Source: Chloroflexota bacterium (GTDB lineage: Bacteria; Chloroflexota; Limnocylindria; Limnocylindrales; CSP1-4). From it: a stretch of DNA of 38,399 nt. The stretch is from assembly GCA_919901745.1 (NCBI GenBank), contig CAKKPP010000034.1:18866-57264 (forward strand), in the 5' to 3' direction. The position numbers were made by a program, and so were the translations under genes. Positions within the stretch are counted from its first letter, which is position 1. Every line of letters begins with the position of its first letter. The notes beneath the pieces were generated by a model. That model did not search any database. It was not told the origin of the DNA and was given only the letters and a program-made list of their open reading frames with translations. Below are positions 30,709 through 38,348 of the stretch, one piece after another.

Positions 30709-31197
30709 ATGACGGCGGCGCGGATCCGTTCGGCGGCGCGACCTGGCGACGAGGTGTCGGCGCTCGACAAGCGGATCATCGAACATCTCCAGGAGGACGG
30801 CCGCCGGCCGTACACGCAGATTGCCGCCGACCTCGGGGTGTCCGAGGCGGCGATCCGGGCCCGCACCAACCGGCTCGTCGAGCGTGGAATCCTCCAGATC
30901 GTCGGGGTCACGGACCCGCTGAAGCTGGGCTTCCACCAGATGGCCATGATCGGCGTGCGCTGCGAGCGGGATCGCCTCGTCGGCGTGGCCGAGGAAGTCG
31001 CCGAGATGCCCGAGGTCGACTACGTCGTCATCACGGCCGGAAGCTACGATCTGCTGGTGGAGACGGTGTGCGAGGACAACGAGGCACTCCTGCGCTTCCT
31101 GGCCGAGCGCCTCCGCACGATCGAGGGGGTCCGCGATACCGAGACCTTCGTCTACCTCCGAATGGTCAAGCAGACCTACCAGTGGGGGACGCGCTGA
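30709..31197 (+). CDS. Lrp/AsnC family transcriptional regulator
   Basis: A 162-residue regulator. Residues about 17-70 are an AsnC-type winged helix (LDKRIIEHLQEDGRRPYTQIAADLGVSEAAIRARTNRLVERGIL). Residues about 80-155 are the ligand-binding RAM domain (YVVITAGSYDLLVETVCEDNEALL, the strand-turn pattern of Lrp proteins). Such proteins bind amino acids and act on amino-acid metabolism genes as octamers or dimers. Possible nearby targets are its own operon, with the dyad at 30020-30035, or the PLP enzyme at 32491. Both are inference. There are 10-15 extra residues before the helix-turn-helix compared with typical members. Confidence 0.9.
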   Translation: MTAARIRSAARPGDEVSALDKRIIEHLQEDGRRPYTQIAADLGVSEAAIRARTNRLVERGILQIVGVTDPLKLGFHQMAMIGVRCERDRLVGVAEEVAEMPEVDYVVITAGSYDLLVETVCEDNEALLRFLAERLRTIEGVRDTETFVYLRMVKQTYQWGTR

Positions 31198-31248
31198 CAT
31201 GGGTGCCCGCAGGCCGCTCCGGCATCCCGCGAGCGGGCGGTAGAGCCC

Positions 31249-32481
31249 GTGACCCCAGAGCAGCTCCTCGCCCTGACGGCGGCGTTTGCGGTGGCCAACG
31301 CGATCATCCTGGCGTTGCTGTTCATTCGTCTCGTGTTCGGGAGGGGCGGCGCATCGATTGAGCGCGCCGAGGGCCGCGATCGCCTCCTCGCGGGGGCCGA
31401 CGTCACGGTCGCGACCGGCAATCCGGTCGACGAACGTCCCGACCGGGCAATCTCCGCCACGGCCTACCATCGGGTGGTCCGGATCGCGGCATGGGCGTTC
31501 ATCATGGCGACGGCCGCGCTCGTCGCGATCACCGGCCTCTGGCGCGAGGCCGAAGGGGCGATCGCCCTGGTCCTCGGAGCCACCGGGGTGTTCGTCCTGA
31601 TCGTGCACGATCTGCTTCCCGACGACGCCCTCGGGGCACCCGCGTTCGTCGTCGAGGGCTCGGTCGCGGTGACGGTCGCCACGTTCCTCGTGCTGCTCAC
31701 GGGGCGCGATGAGAGCCCCTTCTTCTTCGTGTTTCCGCTTGTGGTCGCCGGGGCCGCGCTGGTGATCAGCCCGCGTGCCACGGTGGCGCTGGCTGCGGCT
31801 GCGATCGGCGGGTACTTCGTTGCGGTGTTCATCGGGCGCACGGGACCGGTCGATGCCGCCGTGATCAGCCGGATGGCGGTCAACCTGGCCGCGCTGCTCC
31901 TCCTCGCCTACGTGACGACGGTCATCGCCGGCGAGCACCGCTTGTCGCTCCGCGTGGCGATGCGCCTGGCCACGCGTGATCCGCTGACCGGGCTCGTCAA
32001 TCGAAGCGTGCTCTTTGCCGGCATCGAGCGCGAGATCGCCCGAAGTGCCCGCTCGGGACGCGCGTTCTGCCTGCTCATGATGGATCTCGACGAGCTGAAG
32101 ACGATCAACGACCGATTCGGACACTTCGAGGGCGATCGTGTGCTGCGCGACGTCGGCGCGGTCATCAGCTCGGGCGTCCGCAAGATCGACATCGCAGCCC
32201 GCTACGGCGGCGATGAGTTCGTGGCCCTCCTGCCCGAGACCGATCCGACAGGTGGCTACGTGCTGGCAGAGAAGATCCGGCAGGGCGTCGCCGAACTGGG
32301 CACGACGCCGCTGGGACGCCACGCGACGCTGTCGGTGGGCGTCGTGAGTTGGCCGCATGACGGACGGACCGCGGACGAGCTGCTGGTCAACGCGGACCAG
32401 GCGATGTACCGCTCGAAACGGCTCGGTCGCAACCGGGTGATGGGCGTGCCGATCGACGGGTGGACGCGCGAGTCGGTGTAG
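31249..32481 (+). CDS. membrane GGDEF diguanylate cyclase
   Basis: A 410-residue protein with about six membrane helices (residues about 1-225, unknown sensory region) and a C-terminal GGDEF domain starting at TRDPLTGLVNR. The catalytic motif is intact, GGDEF at 320-324 preceded by RY. The product-inhibition I-site RxxD is present as RKID at 311-314, with the standard five-residue spacing. It should make cyclic di-GMP from two GTP and be feedback inhibited. No EAL domain is fused. Start GTG 31249 is preceded by no clear ribosome-binding site. It is separated from the regulator by 51 nt, and its stop codon overlaps the -10 box of the following gene. Confidence 0.92.
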   Translation: MTPEQLLALTAAFAVANAIILALLFIRLVFGRGGASIERAEGRDRLLAGADVTVATGNPVDERPDRAISATAYHRVVRIAAWAFIMATAALVAITGLWREAEGAIALVLGATGVFVLIVHDLLPDDALGAPAFVVEGSVAVTVATFLVLLTGRDESPFFFVFPLVVAGAALVISPRATVALAAAAIGGYFVAVFIGRTGPVDAAVISRMAVNLAALLLLAYVTTVIAGEHRLSLRVAMRLATRDPLTGLVNRSVLFAGIEREIARSARSGRAFCLLMMDLDELKTINDRFGHFEGDRVLRDVGAVISSGVRKIDIAARYGGDEFVALLPETDPTGGYVLAEKIRQGVAELGTTPLGRHATLSVGVVSWPHDGRTADELLVNADQAMYRSKRLGRNRVMGVPIDGWTRESV

Positions 32482-32484
32482 CAT
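32479..32484 (+). promoter_or_regulatory. candidate -10 box (TAGCAT) overlapping the GGDEF stop codon
   Basis: TAGCAT includes the TAG stop of the cyclase gene (32479-32481) and lies 6 nt before the ATG at 32491. The spacing predicts a leaderless transcript. Confidence 0.42.
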
Positions 32485-32490
32485 CGGGCC

Positions 32491-33753
32491 ATGCGACCCG
32501 ACGATTCGCGGACGGCCCCGCGTGGTTTCTCGACCCGGGCGATCCGTGCCGCGTCCCGGATCCCGGCGGTTGACCAGACGCCGACGGCGGTGCCGATCTA
32601 CCAGGCCGCGACATTCGCGGCCGCCGACGCCGACGAGCTCGCCGATGTGACCGCCGGCCGCCGCCACGGCTACGCCTACTCGCGGCTGGACAACCCGACC
32701 ACGGCAGTCCTTGCCGACGCGTACGCGGAGCTGGCCGGCGCCGAGGCCGGATACACGTTCGCGACGGGCATGGCCGCGATCCACGCGACCCTGGTCACGC
32801 TGGCGAGTGCCGGCGACCGGTTGGTGGCCACGTCCACCATGTACGGATCGACCCGCTCGCTCCTCGAGGGCGTGCTCGCGCGGCTCGGCATCCGCACCAC
32901 GTTCGTCGACATCCGCGATCACGCCGCCGTCGACGCGGCGCTGGCTGCCGAGCCGGCGAGGATGCTCTACGCGGAGACGATCTCCAACCCGACGATGATC
33001 GTGGCCGATCATGTCGCGCTCGCCGAGCTGGCCCATCGCCACGGCGCGCGCTACGTCGTCGACAACACGTTCGCGTCGCCGTACGTCTGCCGGCCCCTGG
33101 AGCTCGGCGCCGACGTGGTCGTCGAATCGGCCACGAAGTTCATCGGCGGCCACAGCGACGTGATGGGCGGCGTGGTGGCCGGGGACCGGGCCACGGTCGC
33201 CGCGGTGCGTGCCACCCAGGTCGATACGGGCGCCACGCTGGCGCCGCTGGCCGCGTTCCTGCTCCTGCGCGGCCTCCAGACCCTCGCCGTGCGGATGGAC
33301 CGCCACAGCGCGACCGCGCTGGCCCTCGCCACCTGGCTGGAGGGACGCCCCGACGTCCGCTCCGTGGCGTATCCCGGGCTTGCCAGCCACCCCCAGCGCG
33401 CCGTGGCCGCGCGCCAGCTCCGTGCCGGCGGGGGGATGCTCGCGTTCGACCTCGCCGCGGGACGTGGCGCCGGTCCGGCCTTCATCGACGCCCTCGCGCT
33501 GCCGGAGCTGACCGCCTCGCTGGGCAGCGTCCACACGATGGTCGTGCACCCGCCCTCGACCAGCCATCGCCAGCTCGACGAGGCCGGTCTCGCGGCGGCC
33601 GGGATCGGGCCGGGACTCCTGCGCTGCTCGATCGGGCTCGAGGACGCGGAGGATCTCATCGCCGACTTCGGCGGGGCCCTCGACGCGATTCGCACGACGC
33701 CGGCGCCCTCGGAGGCTCCGGCATTGACGGCGCCGGCCGGCTCGATCGGCTGA
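32491..33753 (+). CDS. Cys/Met metabolism PLP enzyme (trans-sulfuration family)
   Basis: A 420-residue gamma-family PLP enzyme (cystathionine gamma-synthase/lyase, methionine gamma-lyase, O-acetylhomoserine sulfhydrylase group). The PLP Lys is Lys216 in ESATKFIGGHSD. Asp191 in DNTFASPY pairs with the pyridine nitrogen. YSRLDNPT at about 63-70 and the STMYGST loop contribute phosphate-binding residues, and the substrate-binding Arg is probably in LLRCSIGLEDAEDL. SSVHTMVVHPPSTSH-type text (here GSVHTMVVHPPSTSHRQL) favours the methionine gamma-lyase/cystathionine gamma-lyase side, but the reaction is not decidable by eye. Its own leaderless-type promoter is at 32479. Confidence 0.87.
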   Translation: MRPDDSRTAPRGFSTRAIRAASRIPAVDQTPTAVPIYQAATFAAADADELADVTAGRRHGYAYSRLDNPTTAVLADAYAELAGAEAGYTFATGMAAIHATLVTLASAGDRLVATSTMYGSTRSLLEGVLARLGIRTTFVDIRDHAAVDAALAAEPARMLYAETISNPTMIVADHVALAELAHRHGARYVVDNTFASPYVCRPLELGADVVVESATKFIGGHSDVMGGVVAGDRATVAAVRATQVDTGATLAPLAAFLLLRGLQTLAVRMDRHSATALALATWLEGRPDVRSVAYPGLASHPQRAVAARQLRAGGGMLAFDLAAGRGAGPAFIDALALPELTASLGSVHTMVVHPPSTSHRQLDEAGLAAAGIGPGLLRCSIGLEDAEDLIADFGGALDAIRTTPAPSEAPALTAPAGSIG

Positions 33754-33755
33754 CC

Positions 33756-33761
33756 GGGAGG
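33756..33761 (+). promoter_or_regulatory. ribosome-binding site fixing the ResB start
   Basis: GGGAGG is 8 nt before the GTG at 33770 but 20 nt before the in-frame ATG at 33782, so it selects the GTG start. Confidence 0.6.
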
Positions 33762-33769
33762 CCCCGGTC

Positions 33770-35218
33770 GTGGAGACCGTGATGGCGGAGCGGCCCGCCG
33801 TTCGAGCGTCGGCACGCGACCCGTTCTCGCGGCTCGGGGCGGCGCTGTGGGGCCTGTTCACCGCGGTGAATTTCGCGGTCTCCCAGATCATCGTCCTGTC
33901 GCTCCTAGCCGTCGTGGGCATGACCGTCCGACAGCTCCCCACCTTCGCGTTCCGGAGCCCGTCCGATTACGCCAACGAGATCGCCCGCCTGCACGACCGC
34001 TACGACCCGGTTCTCGGCCGGACTGTCGTCGACGTCATGGAGCGCCTCCAGCTGTTCCAGGTGTTCACGTCGGTCTGGTTCAGCGTCGGCATGGTCGTGC
34101 TCATCATCTCGATCATCATCTGCACCATCGATCGGACGCCGCGACTGTGGCGCCAGTCGGCCGAGGTGCGCGTGGTCCAGCCGGATGCCTATTTCGACCC
34201 GCGGTTGCCCGATCGGGCCGTCGTCGCACCACGCCTGGATGCGGATGCGGTTCGCGCGGTCCTTCGCCGCCACGGGTTCCGGGTGCGCCGCGAGGAGAAG
34301 GCCGGCATCGCGTACATCTACGGTGACCGCCACCAGTGGACCAAGATGGCCACCCTGTTCACCCACCTCGGGCTGATCCTGTTCCTCATCGCGGGTGCGG
34401 TCACCGCCCGGTTCGGGGACGAACTGGGCATGGTCGTGGCCGACGGCGACACGCTCACGGTCCAGCCGATCGGCACGCCGGGACTCCTCCTCGTGCGCAA
34501 CTTCGGGTTCGAGGCGCCGGGCTTCGAGACGGGCCGACCGACCGACTTCACGACCGATCTCGCGGTCTACCGCGACGGCGAACTCCTCGCGCGCAAGGTG
34601 ATCCGGGTCAACGACCCCTTGGCGGTCGCCGGCTACACGTTCCACCAGAACGGCTTCGGGCCGGCGCCGGAGATCGTGCTGCGAGATTCGAACGGCGCGG
34701 TCCTGTGGGACGGCCCGGTCCCGCTCACCGATCGGGCCGCCGGGTTGCCGTTCGGGACGATGTCCGTCCCGGGGCGCGACCTCGGTCTCCAGCTCCTCCT
34801 GCAACGCGGCGCCGACGGGCGCGGGATCGTCCTGGTCCTGCCGTACCGGGTCAGCGGGTTCGATGGCTCGGGCAGCCCGGTCACCGAGACCCTCCTGCCG
34901 ATGGCCCTGGCCCGTGGCGAGGTCCAGACCGTTCCGGGCATCGACTTCTCGGTGGCGCTCGACGGATTCACCGACTACACGCTGCTCATCGCCAAGAACG
35001 ATCCCGGGCAGGGGATCATCTGGACGGCCTTCGGGTCACTGATCCTGGGGCTGATGATCACGTTCCACCTGCCTCGCCGACGCGTCTGGTCGCGCCTGTC
35101 GCCGGACGGGGAGCTGGCGATCGCCGGCCGTTCCGACCGGTACGTGGACCACGATCGGGAGTTCGGAGCGATCCTCGCCGATCTCGTGGCGGCGCGCCGG
35201 GCTCCCGGACCGGCCTGA
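33770..35218 (+). CDS. resB: ResB-like cytochrome c biogenesis protein
   Basis: A 482-residue ResB-family membrane protein (system II cytochrome c maturation, where ResB with CcsA/ResC delivers haem to apocytochrome). I see four membrane helices: about 25-50, 95-120 (SVWFSVGMVVLIISIIICTID), about 194-213 (FTHLGLILFLIAGAV) and about 410-432 (IIWTAFGSLILGLMITFHLP). The large soluble loop lies between helices 3 and 4, as in ResB. Family phrases include DRHQWTKMATLFTHLGLILFL and AGYTFHQNGFGP. The start is a GTG fixed by GGGAGG. No CcsA/ResC homologue follows; the next gene is a PucR regulator. Confidence 0.88.
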   Translation: METVMAERPAVRASARDPFSRLGAALWGLFTAVNFAVSQIIVLSLLAVVGMTVRQLPTFAFRSPSDYANEIARLHDRYDPVLGRTVVDVMERLQLFQVFTSVWFSVGMVVLIISIIICTIDRTPRLWRQSAEVRVVQPDAYFDPRLPDRAVVAPRLDADAVRAVLRRHGFRVRREEKAGIAYIYGDRHQWTKMATLFTHLGLILFLIAGAVTARFGDELGMVVADGDTLTVQPIGTPGLLLVRNFGFEAPGFETGRPTDFTTDLAVYRDGELLARKVIRVNDPLAVAGYTFHQNGFGPAPEIVLRDSNGAVLWDGPVPLTDRAAGLPFGTMSVPGRDLGLQLLLQRGADGRGIVLVLPYRVSGFDGSGSPVTETLLPMALARGEVQTVPGIDFSVALDGFTDYTLLIAKNDPGQGIIWTAFGSLILGLMITFHLPRRRVWSRLSPDGELAIAGRSDRYVDHDREFGAILADLVAARRAPGPA

Positions 35219-35236
35219 TCCGTGAGGATCTGACCC

Positions 35237-36838
35237 GTGGCCAGCCTCGACGAGCTCCTCGCGACGCTGCTTCCCGGCGCCCGGGTGGTCTGGCCGCCCG
35301 ACGGATTTGGCGGTGAGGTTTCGCCGCCCACCATCGGCTGGGTCCGGGTGATGAAGGCTCGTGTCCCGGCGTTCGACGCGCTCGATGCCGGTGACCTCGC
35401 CATCGTGCCGGTCAGCGTGCTGGCCGTCGTTGCCGCCGAGCCCGCCCAGTCGGCGGCGATCGTGGATCTGTGCCGGCGGGCCAAGGTGGGCGCGATCCTC
35501 GTCGTCGAGGCGGAGGCCGAGGGTGACGGCGGTGGTGTCACGGGTCCAGTTCCGGACCCGTTGAGCGCCCTCGAACGGACCGTGGCCGACGGCGGCGGGC
35601 CCGTGCTCGTGCGTGCGTCGCGGGCCGACGTCGCGGCGCTCGAGCGGGCGGTCATCGGCTTCCTCGTCAACCGGCGGGCCGAGCTGGATCGCCAGGCGGC
35701 CGTGCTCGAGGCCCGCCTGGAGGCGCTTGCCCTGGAGGGCGTCGGACCAGCGGCGATGATTGGGGCGATTGCGGAGTTCCTGGGGCGCCCGGTGGCCCTC
35801 GAGGATCGCCGCGGTGAGCCCCTCGCGGTGCATGCTCCGGCGGATCTCCCGGATGCGGCGGTCGCCGTCGCCCGCTATCACGCACGGCCGCCCGGGGTTC
35901 GTCGCGGGTCAAGCGGCCCGCGCGCGGCCGCCCATCGCGTGCCGCTGCCGGTCGCCGGCGGTCCGGCTGGCAGCCTCGCGCTTCTTGGGGGCCGCCCGAT
36001 TGCCGAACTGGAACGGGTGGTGGCGACGCGGATCGCCGGCCTGCTGGCCCTCGGACTCGCCCGCGATGACGCGGTGCGCCGGGCAGGCGATGCGGCTCGC
36101 CGGTCCGAGTCGTTGCCCCCGGGAGGCCCGCCGTGGACGGTCCTGGTGGCTCGTCAGCGGGCCGCGACTCCGCGATCCGGCGGCGCGGGCGGCGGGGGCG
36201 GCGGGGGCGGCGATGCGACCGCCGAGGCGACCACCGATCCGGTCGAACATCGTGAGGCGATCCGACGGGACCTGCGCCAGCTGGCATCGGCGCGACGCTT
36301 GAGCCTGCGGGGCGACGCCGACAGCCTCGAGCTTCGGCTCGTTCTCGCCGGTGACACGGCGGATCCCGAGGCGTCCGAGCTCGCGATCCGGGTCGCCGCA
36401 TTCCTGGGCCGTACCGCGGCCATCTCGCGCCCGTTCAGCGCGGCCCACGATCGCGCGGCGGCGGAGGCGGAGGCGCGCGCGACACTCGAGGCGGTCGAGA
36501 CCCTGCCCGACCCGCCGCCGCTCGCTCGCGCCTCGCGCCTCGGCGCTTATCGGTTGTTGGGCAGCCTGCACCACCTGGCCGACGGGCGGCGGCAGGCCCA
36601 GGCCCTGCTCGAGCCGATCATGGCCGGCCGTTCGGACGTGCGCCGCGAGCATCTCGCCACCTTGCGCGCACTGCTCGACCACCCGGGGACCTCGGAGGCG
36701 GCGGAGGCGCTCGGTGTCCACCGCAACACGATCGCCTACCGGGTGCGGCGGATCGAGGCGCTCACCGGCTGGCCGCTCGACGACCCGGATCTCCGGCTCG
36801 CGTTGTCGATGGCGCTCAGACTTGTGCCAACTGACTAA
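35237..36838 (+). CDS. PucR family transcriptional regulator
   Basis: A 533-residue protein. The C-terminal 60 residues are a PucR-type helix-turn-helix (LRALLDHPGTSEAAEALGVHR, with NTIAYRVRRIEALTG following). Upstream lies a helical GGDEF-like region (about 330-460) characteristic of CdaR/PucR proteins, and the first 150 residues resemble the PucR N-terminal sensor. A Gly-rich spacer (about 315-325) separates the halves. PucR members control purine and other nitrogen-source catabolism. The gene ends 145 nt before the glnA start and reads in the same direction, so regulation of glnA is plausible but unproven. Start GTG 35237 is 18 nt after the ResB stop. Confidence 0.85.
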   Translation: MASLDELLATLLPGARVVWPPDGFGGEVSPPTIGWVRVMKARVPAFDALDAGDLAIVPVSVLAVVAAEPAQSAAIVDLCRRAKVGAILVVEAEAEGDGGGVTGPVPDPLSALERTVADGGGPVLVRASRADVAALERAVIGFLVNRRAELDRQAAVLEARLEALALEGVGPAAMIGAIAEFLGRPVALEDRRGEPLAVHAPADLPDAAVAVARYHARPPGVRRGSSGPRAAAHRVPLPVAGGPAGSLALLGGRPIAELERVVATRIAGLLALGLARDDAVRRAGDAARRSESLPPGGPPWTVLVARQRAATPRSGGAGGGGGGGGDATAEATTDPVEHREAIRRDLRQLASARRLSLRGDADSLELRLVLAGDTADPEASELAIRVAAFLGRTAAISRPFSAAHDRAAAEAEARATLEAVETLPDPPPLARASRLGAYRLLGSLHHLADGRRQAQALLEPIMAGRSDVRREHLATLRALLDHPGTSEAAEALGVHRNTIAYRVRRIEALTGWPLDDPDLRLALSMALRLVPTD

Positions 36839-36846
36839 CTTCTCAA

Positions 36847-36857
36847 CGATCTGATCG
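36847..36857 (+). promoter_or_regulatory. 11-bp dyad CGATC-T-GATCG in the glnA upstream region
   Basis: A perfect dyad lies 23 nt upstream of the candidate -10 box of glnA. CGATC is a common word in this DNA, so it may be coincidental. Confidence 0.2.
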
Positions 36858-36880
36858 GAGTATCTGGCCTTCGCTGGTGC

Positions 36881-36886
36881 TAAGCT
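36881..36886 (+). promoter_or_regulatory. candidate -10 box (TAAGCT) for glnA
   Basis: TAAGCT lies 97 nt before the GTG of glnA, giving a leader of about 90 nt. The leader contains a small hairpin (GTGCG-GAA-CGCAC, 36920-36932) and the AGGAGG site. The 36839-36983 region is A/T-richer than its surroundings. Confidence 0.4.
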
Positions 36887-36970
36887 GCCGAGATTAGACA
36901 GGCCCGGCTCCTTGCGATCGTGCGGAACGCACAAGTCGACGAGAGAGACGTCGCCGACACGGAAGCTCAC

Positions 36971-36976
36971 AGGAGG
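36971..36976 (+). promoter_or_regulatory. strong ribosome-binding site of glnA
   Basis: AGGAGG is 7 nt before the GTG at 36984. It rules out the in-frame ATG at 36912, which would add 24 residues foreign to the family. Confidence 0.85.
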
Positions 36977-36983
36977 CACAGGC

Positions 36984-38348
36984 GTGGCCATCGCACACGA
37001 GGCACTCGACGGGATCGACAAGATCGAGGCGGCCCGAGCGGCCGGGGTCCGATCGGTCCAGCTCCAGTTCACCGACATCATCGGGCATGTCAAGTCGGTC
37101 TCGATCCCGATCCACCAGATGGAGAACTCGGTCCGCCACGGGACATGGTTCGACGGGTCGTCCATCGAGGGATTCACCCGGATCGCCGAGAGCGACCAGT
37201 ACCTCATGCCCGACATGACCACGTTCGCCGAGATCCCCTGGTCCCCGGGTTCGGGGCCGCGCGGCACCGCCAGGGTGATCTGCGACGTGTTCACGCCGCG
37301 CGGCGAGCCCTTCACCGGCGACCCGCGCTGGGTCCTGCGTCGCCAGGTTGAGCGGGCCAAGGCCCTGGGCTATGTGGTCAACACCGGTCCGGAGCTCGAG
37401 TTCTTCCTGTTCCGGCGCGGCGCCGACGGCGGCATCGAGCCGCTCCCGCACGATCAGGCCGGCTATTTCGACTCCTCGACCGACCTGGCGATGGAGATCC
37501 GCCAGGACATGGTGGACGCGCTCGAGGCGTTCGGGATCCGCGTCGAGGCAGCCCACCACGAGGTCGCGCACGGACAGCACGAGATCGACTTCGAGTACGC
37601 CGATGCGCTGCGGACCGCCGACAATGCGATCACCTTCAAGTACACGCTCAAGGCCATCGCCCAGCGCCACGGCCTGTATGCGACGTTCATGCCCAAGCCG
37701 ATCCACGGGATCAACGGCTCCGGGATGCACACCCACCAGAGCCTCTACTCGATCGCCGACGAGCGCAACGCCTTCGCCGACGCGACGAACCCGTACGGGT
37801 TGTCGGACCTGGCGCGGTCATACATGGCCGGCATCCTCGCCCACGGGCGCGGCATGATCGCCGTCCTCGCACCGCTCGTGAACAGCTACAAGCGCCTCGT
37901 CCCCGGTTACGAGGCGCCTACGTATCTGACCTGGGGTCGCACGAACCGCTCCGCGCTCATCCGCGTCCCGAAGGTCTCGCCCGGGCGATCGATCGAGGGC
38001 ACCCGGGCCGAAGTTCGCTGCCCAGACCCGTCCTCGAACACCTACCTCGCATTCGCGGCGATGATCGCGGCCGGCCTGGACGGGATCGAGAAGGGGATGG
38101 TCCTCGGCGATCCGGTCGAGGAAAGCCTGTTCGAGATGGACGCCGCGACCGTCGCATCGAAGGGGATCCGCGAGCTGCCGGGCACGCTCGGCGAGGCGCT
38201 CGACGAACTCGAGCGCGACGACGTCATCCGCGAGGCGCTCGGCGATCACGTGTTCAGCCGGTTCGTCGAGGCCAAGCGCACGGAATGGGACGAGTACCGC
38301 AGCCAGGTCTCGGACTGGGAGGTCGAGCGCTACCTGGAGGAGTTCTAG
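36984..38348 (+). CDS. glnA: glutamine synthetase type I
   Basis: A 454-residue GSI enzyme (glutamate + ammonia + ATP to glutamine), a dodecamer in the cytoplasm. Motifs are FDGSSIEGF at 56-64, GPELEFFLF, HHEVAHGQHEIDF, NGSGMHTHQSL and the KRLVPGYEAPTYLTWGRTNRSALIRVP ATP/glutamate-binding region. The NLYDLP adenylylation site of beta-type enzymes is absent (the region reads IRELPGTL), and length is in the 440-460 range, so it is an alpha-type enzyme regulated by feedback rather than adenylylation. The GTG start has the AGGAGG site and follows a leader of about 90 nt. The PucR regulator just upstream is the nearest candidate controller. The gene ends 51 nt from the window end. Confidence 0.95.
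   Translation: MAIAHEALDGIDKIEAARAAGVRSVQLQFTDIIGHVKSVSIPIHQMENSVRHGTWFDGSSIEGFTRIAESDQYLMPDMTTFAEIPWSPGSGPRGTARVICDVFTPRGEPFTGDPRWVLRRQVERAKALGYVVNTGPELEFFLFRRGADGGIEPLPHDQAGYFDSSTDLAMEIRQDMVDALEAFGIRVEAAHHEVAHGQHEIDFEYADALRTADNAITFKYTLKAIAQRHGLYATFMPKPIHGINGSGMHTHQSLYSIADERNAFADATNPYGLSDLARSYMAGILAHGRGMIAVLAPLVNSYKRLVPGYEAPTYLTWGRTNRSALIRVPKVSPGRSIEGTRAEVRCPDPSSNTYLAFAAMIAAGLDGIEKGMVLGDPVEESLFEMDAATVASKGIRELPGTLGEALDELERDDVIREALGDHVFSRFVEAKRTEWDEYRSQVSDWEVERYLEEF

Noticed and set aside
30526-33942. A 1138-codon open frame on the minus strand
   Set aside because: It runs antisense through five well-supported genes (lipoprotein, Lrp, GGDEF, PLP enzyme, ResB start). Its product is Arg/His/Asp/Gly-rich with no family motif, typical of GC-rich antisense frames.
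36839-36983. glnA leader as a glutamine riboswitch
   Set aside because: I could not fit the known glnA or downstream-peptide motif consensus. Only a 5-bp hairpin and a ribosome-binding site are evident.
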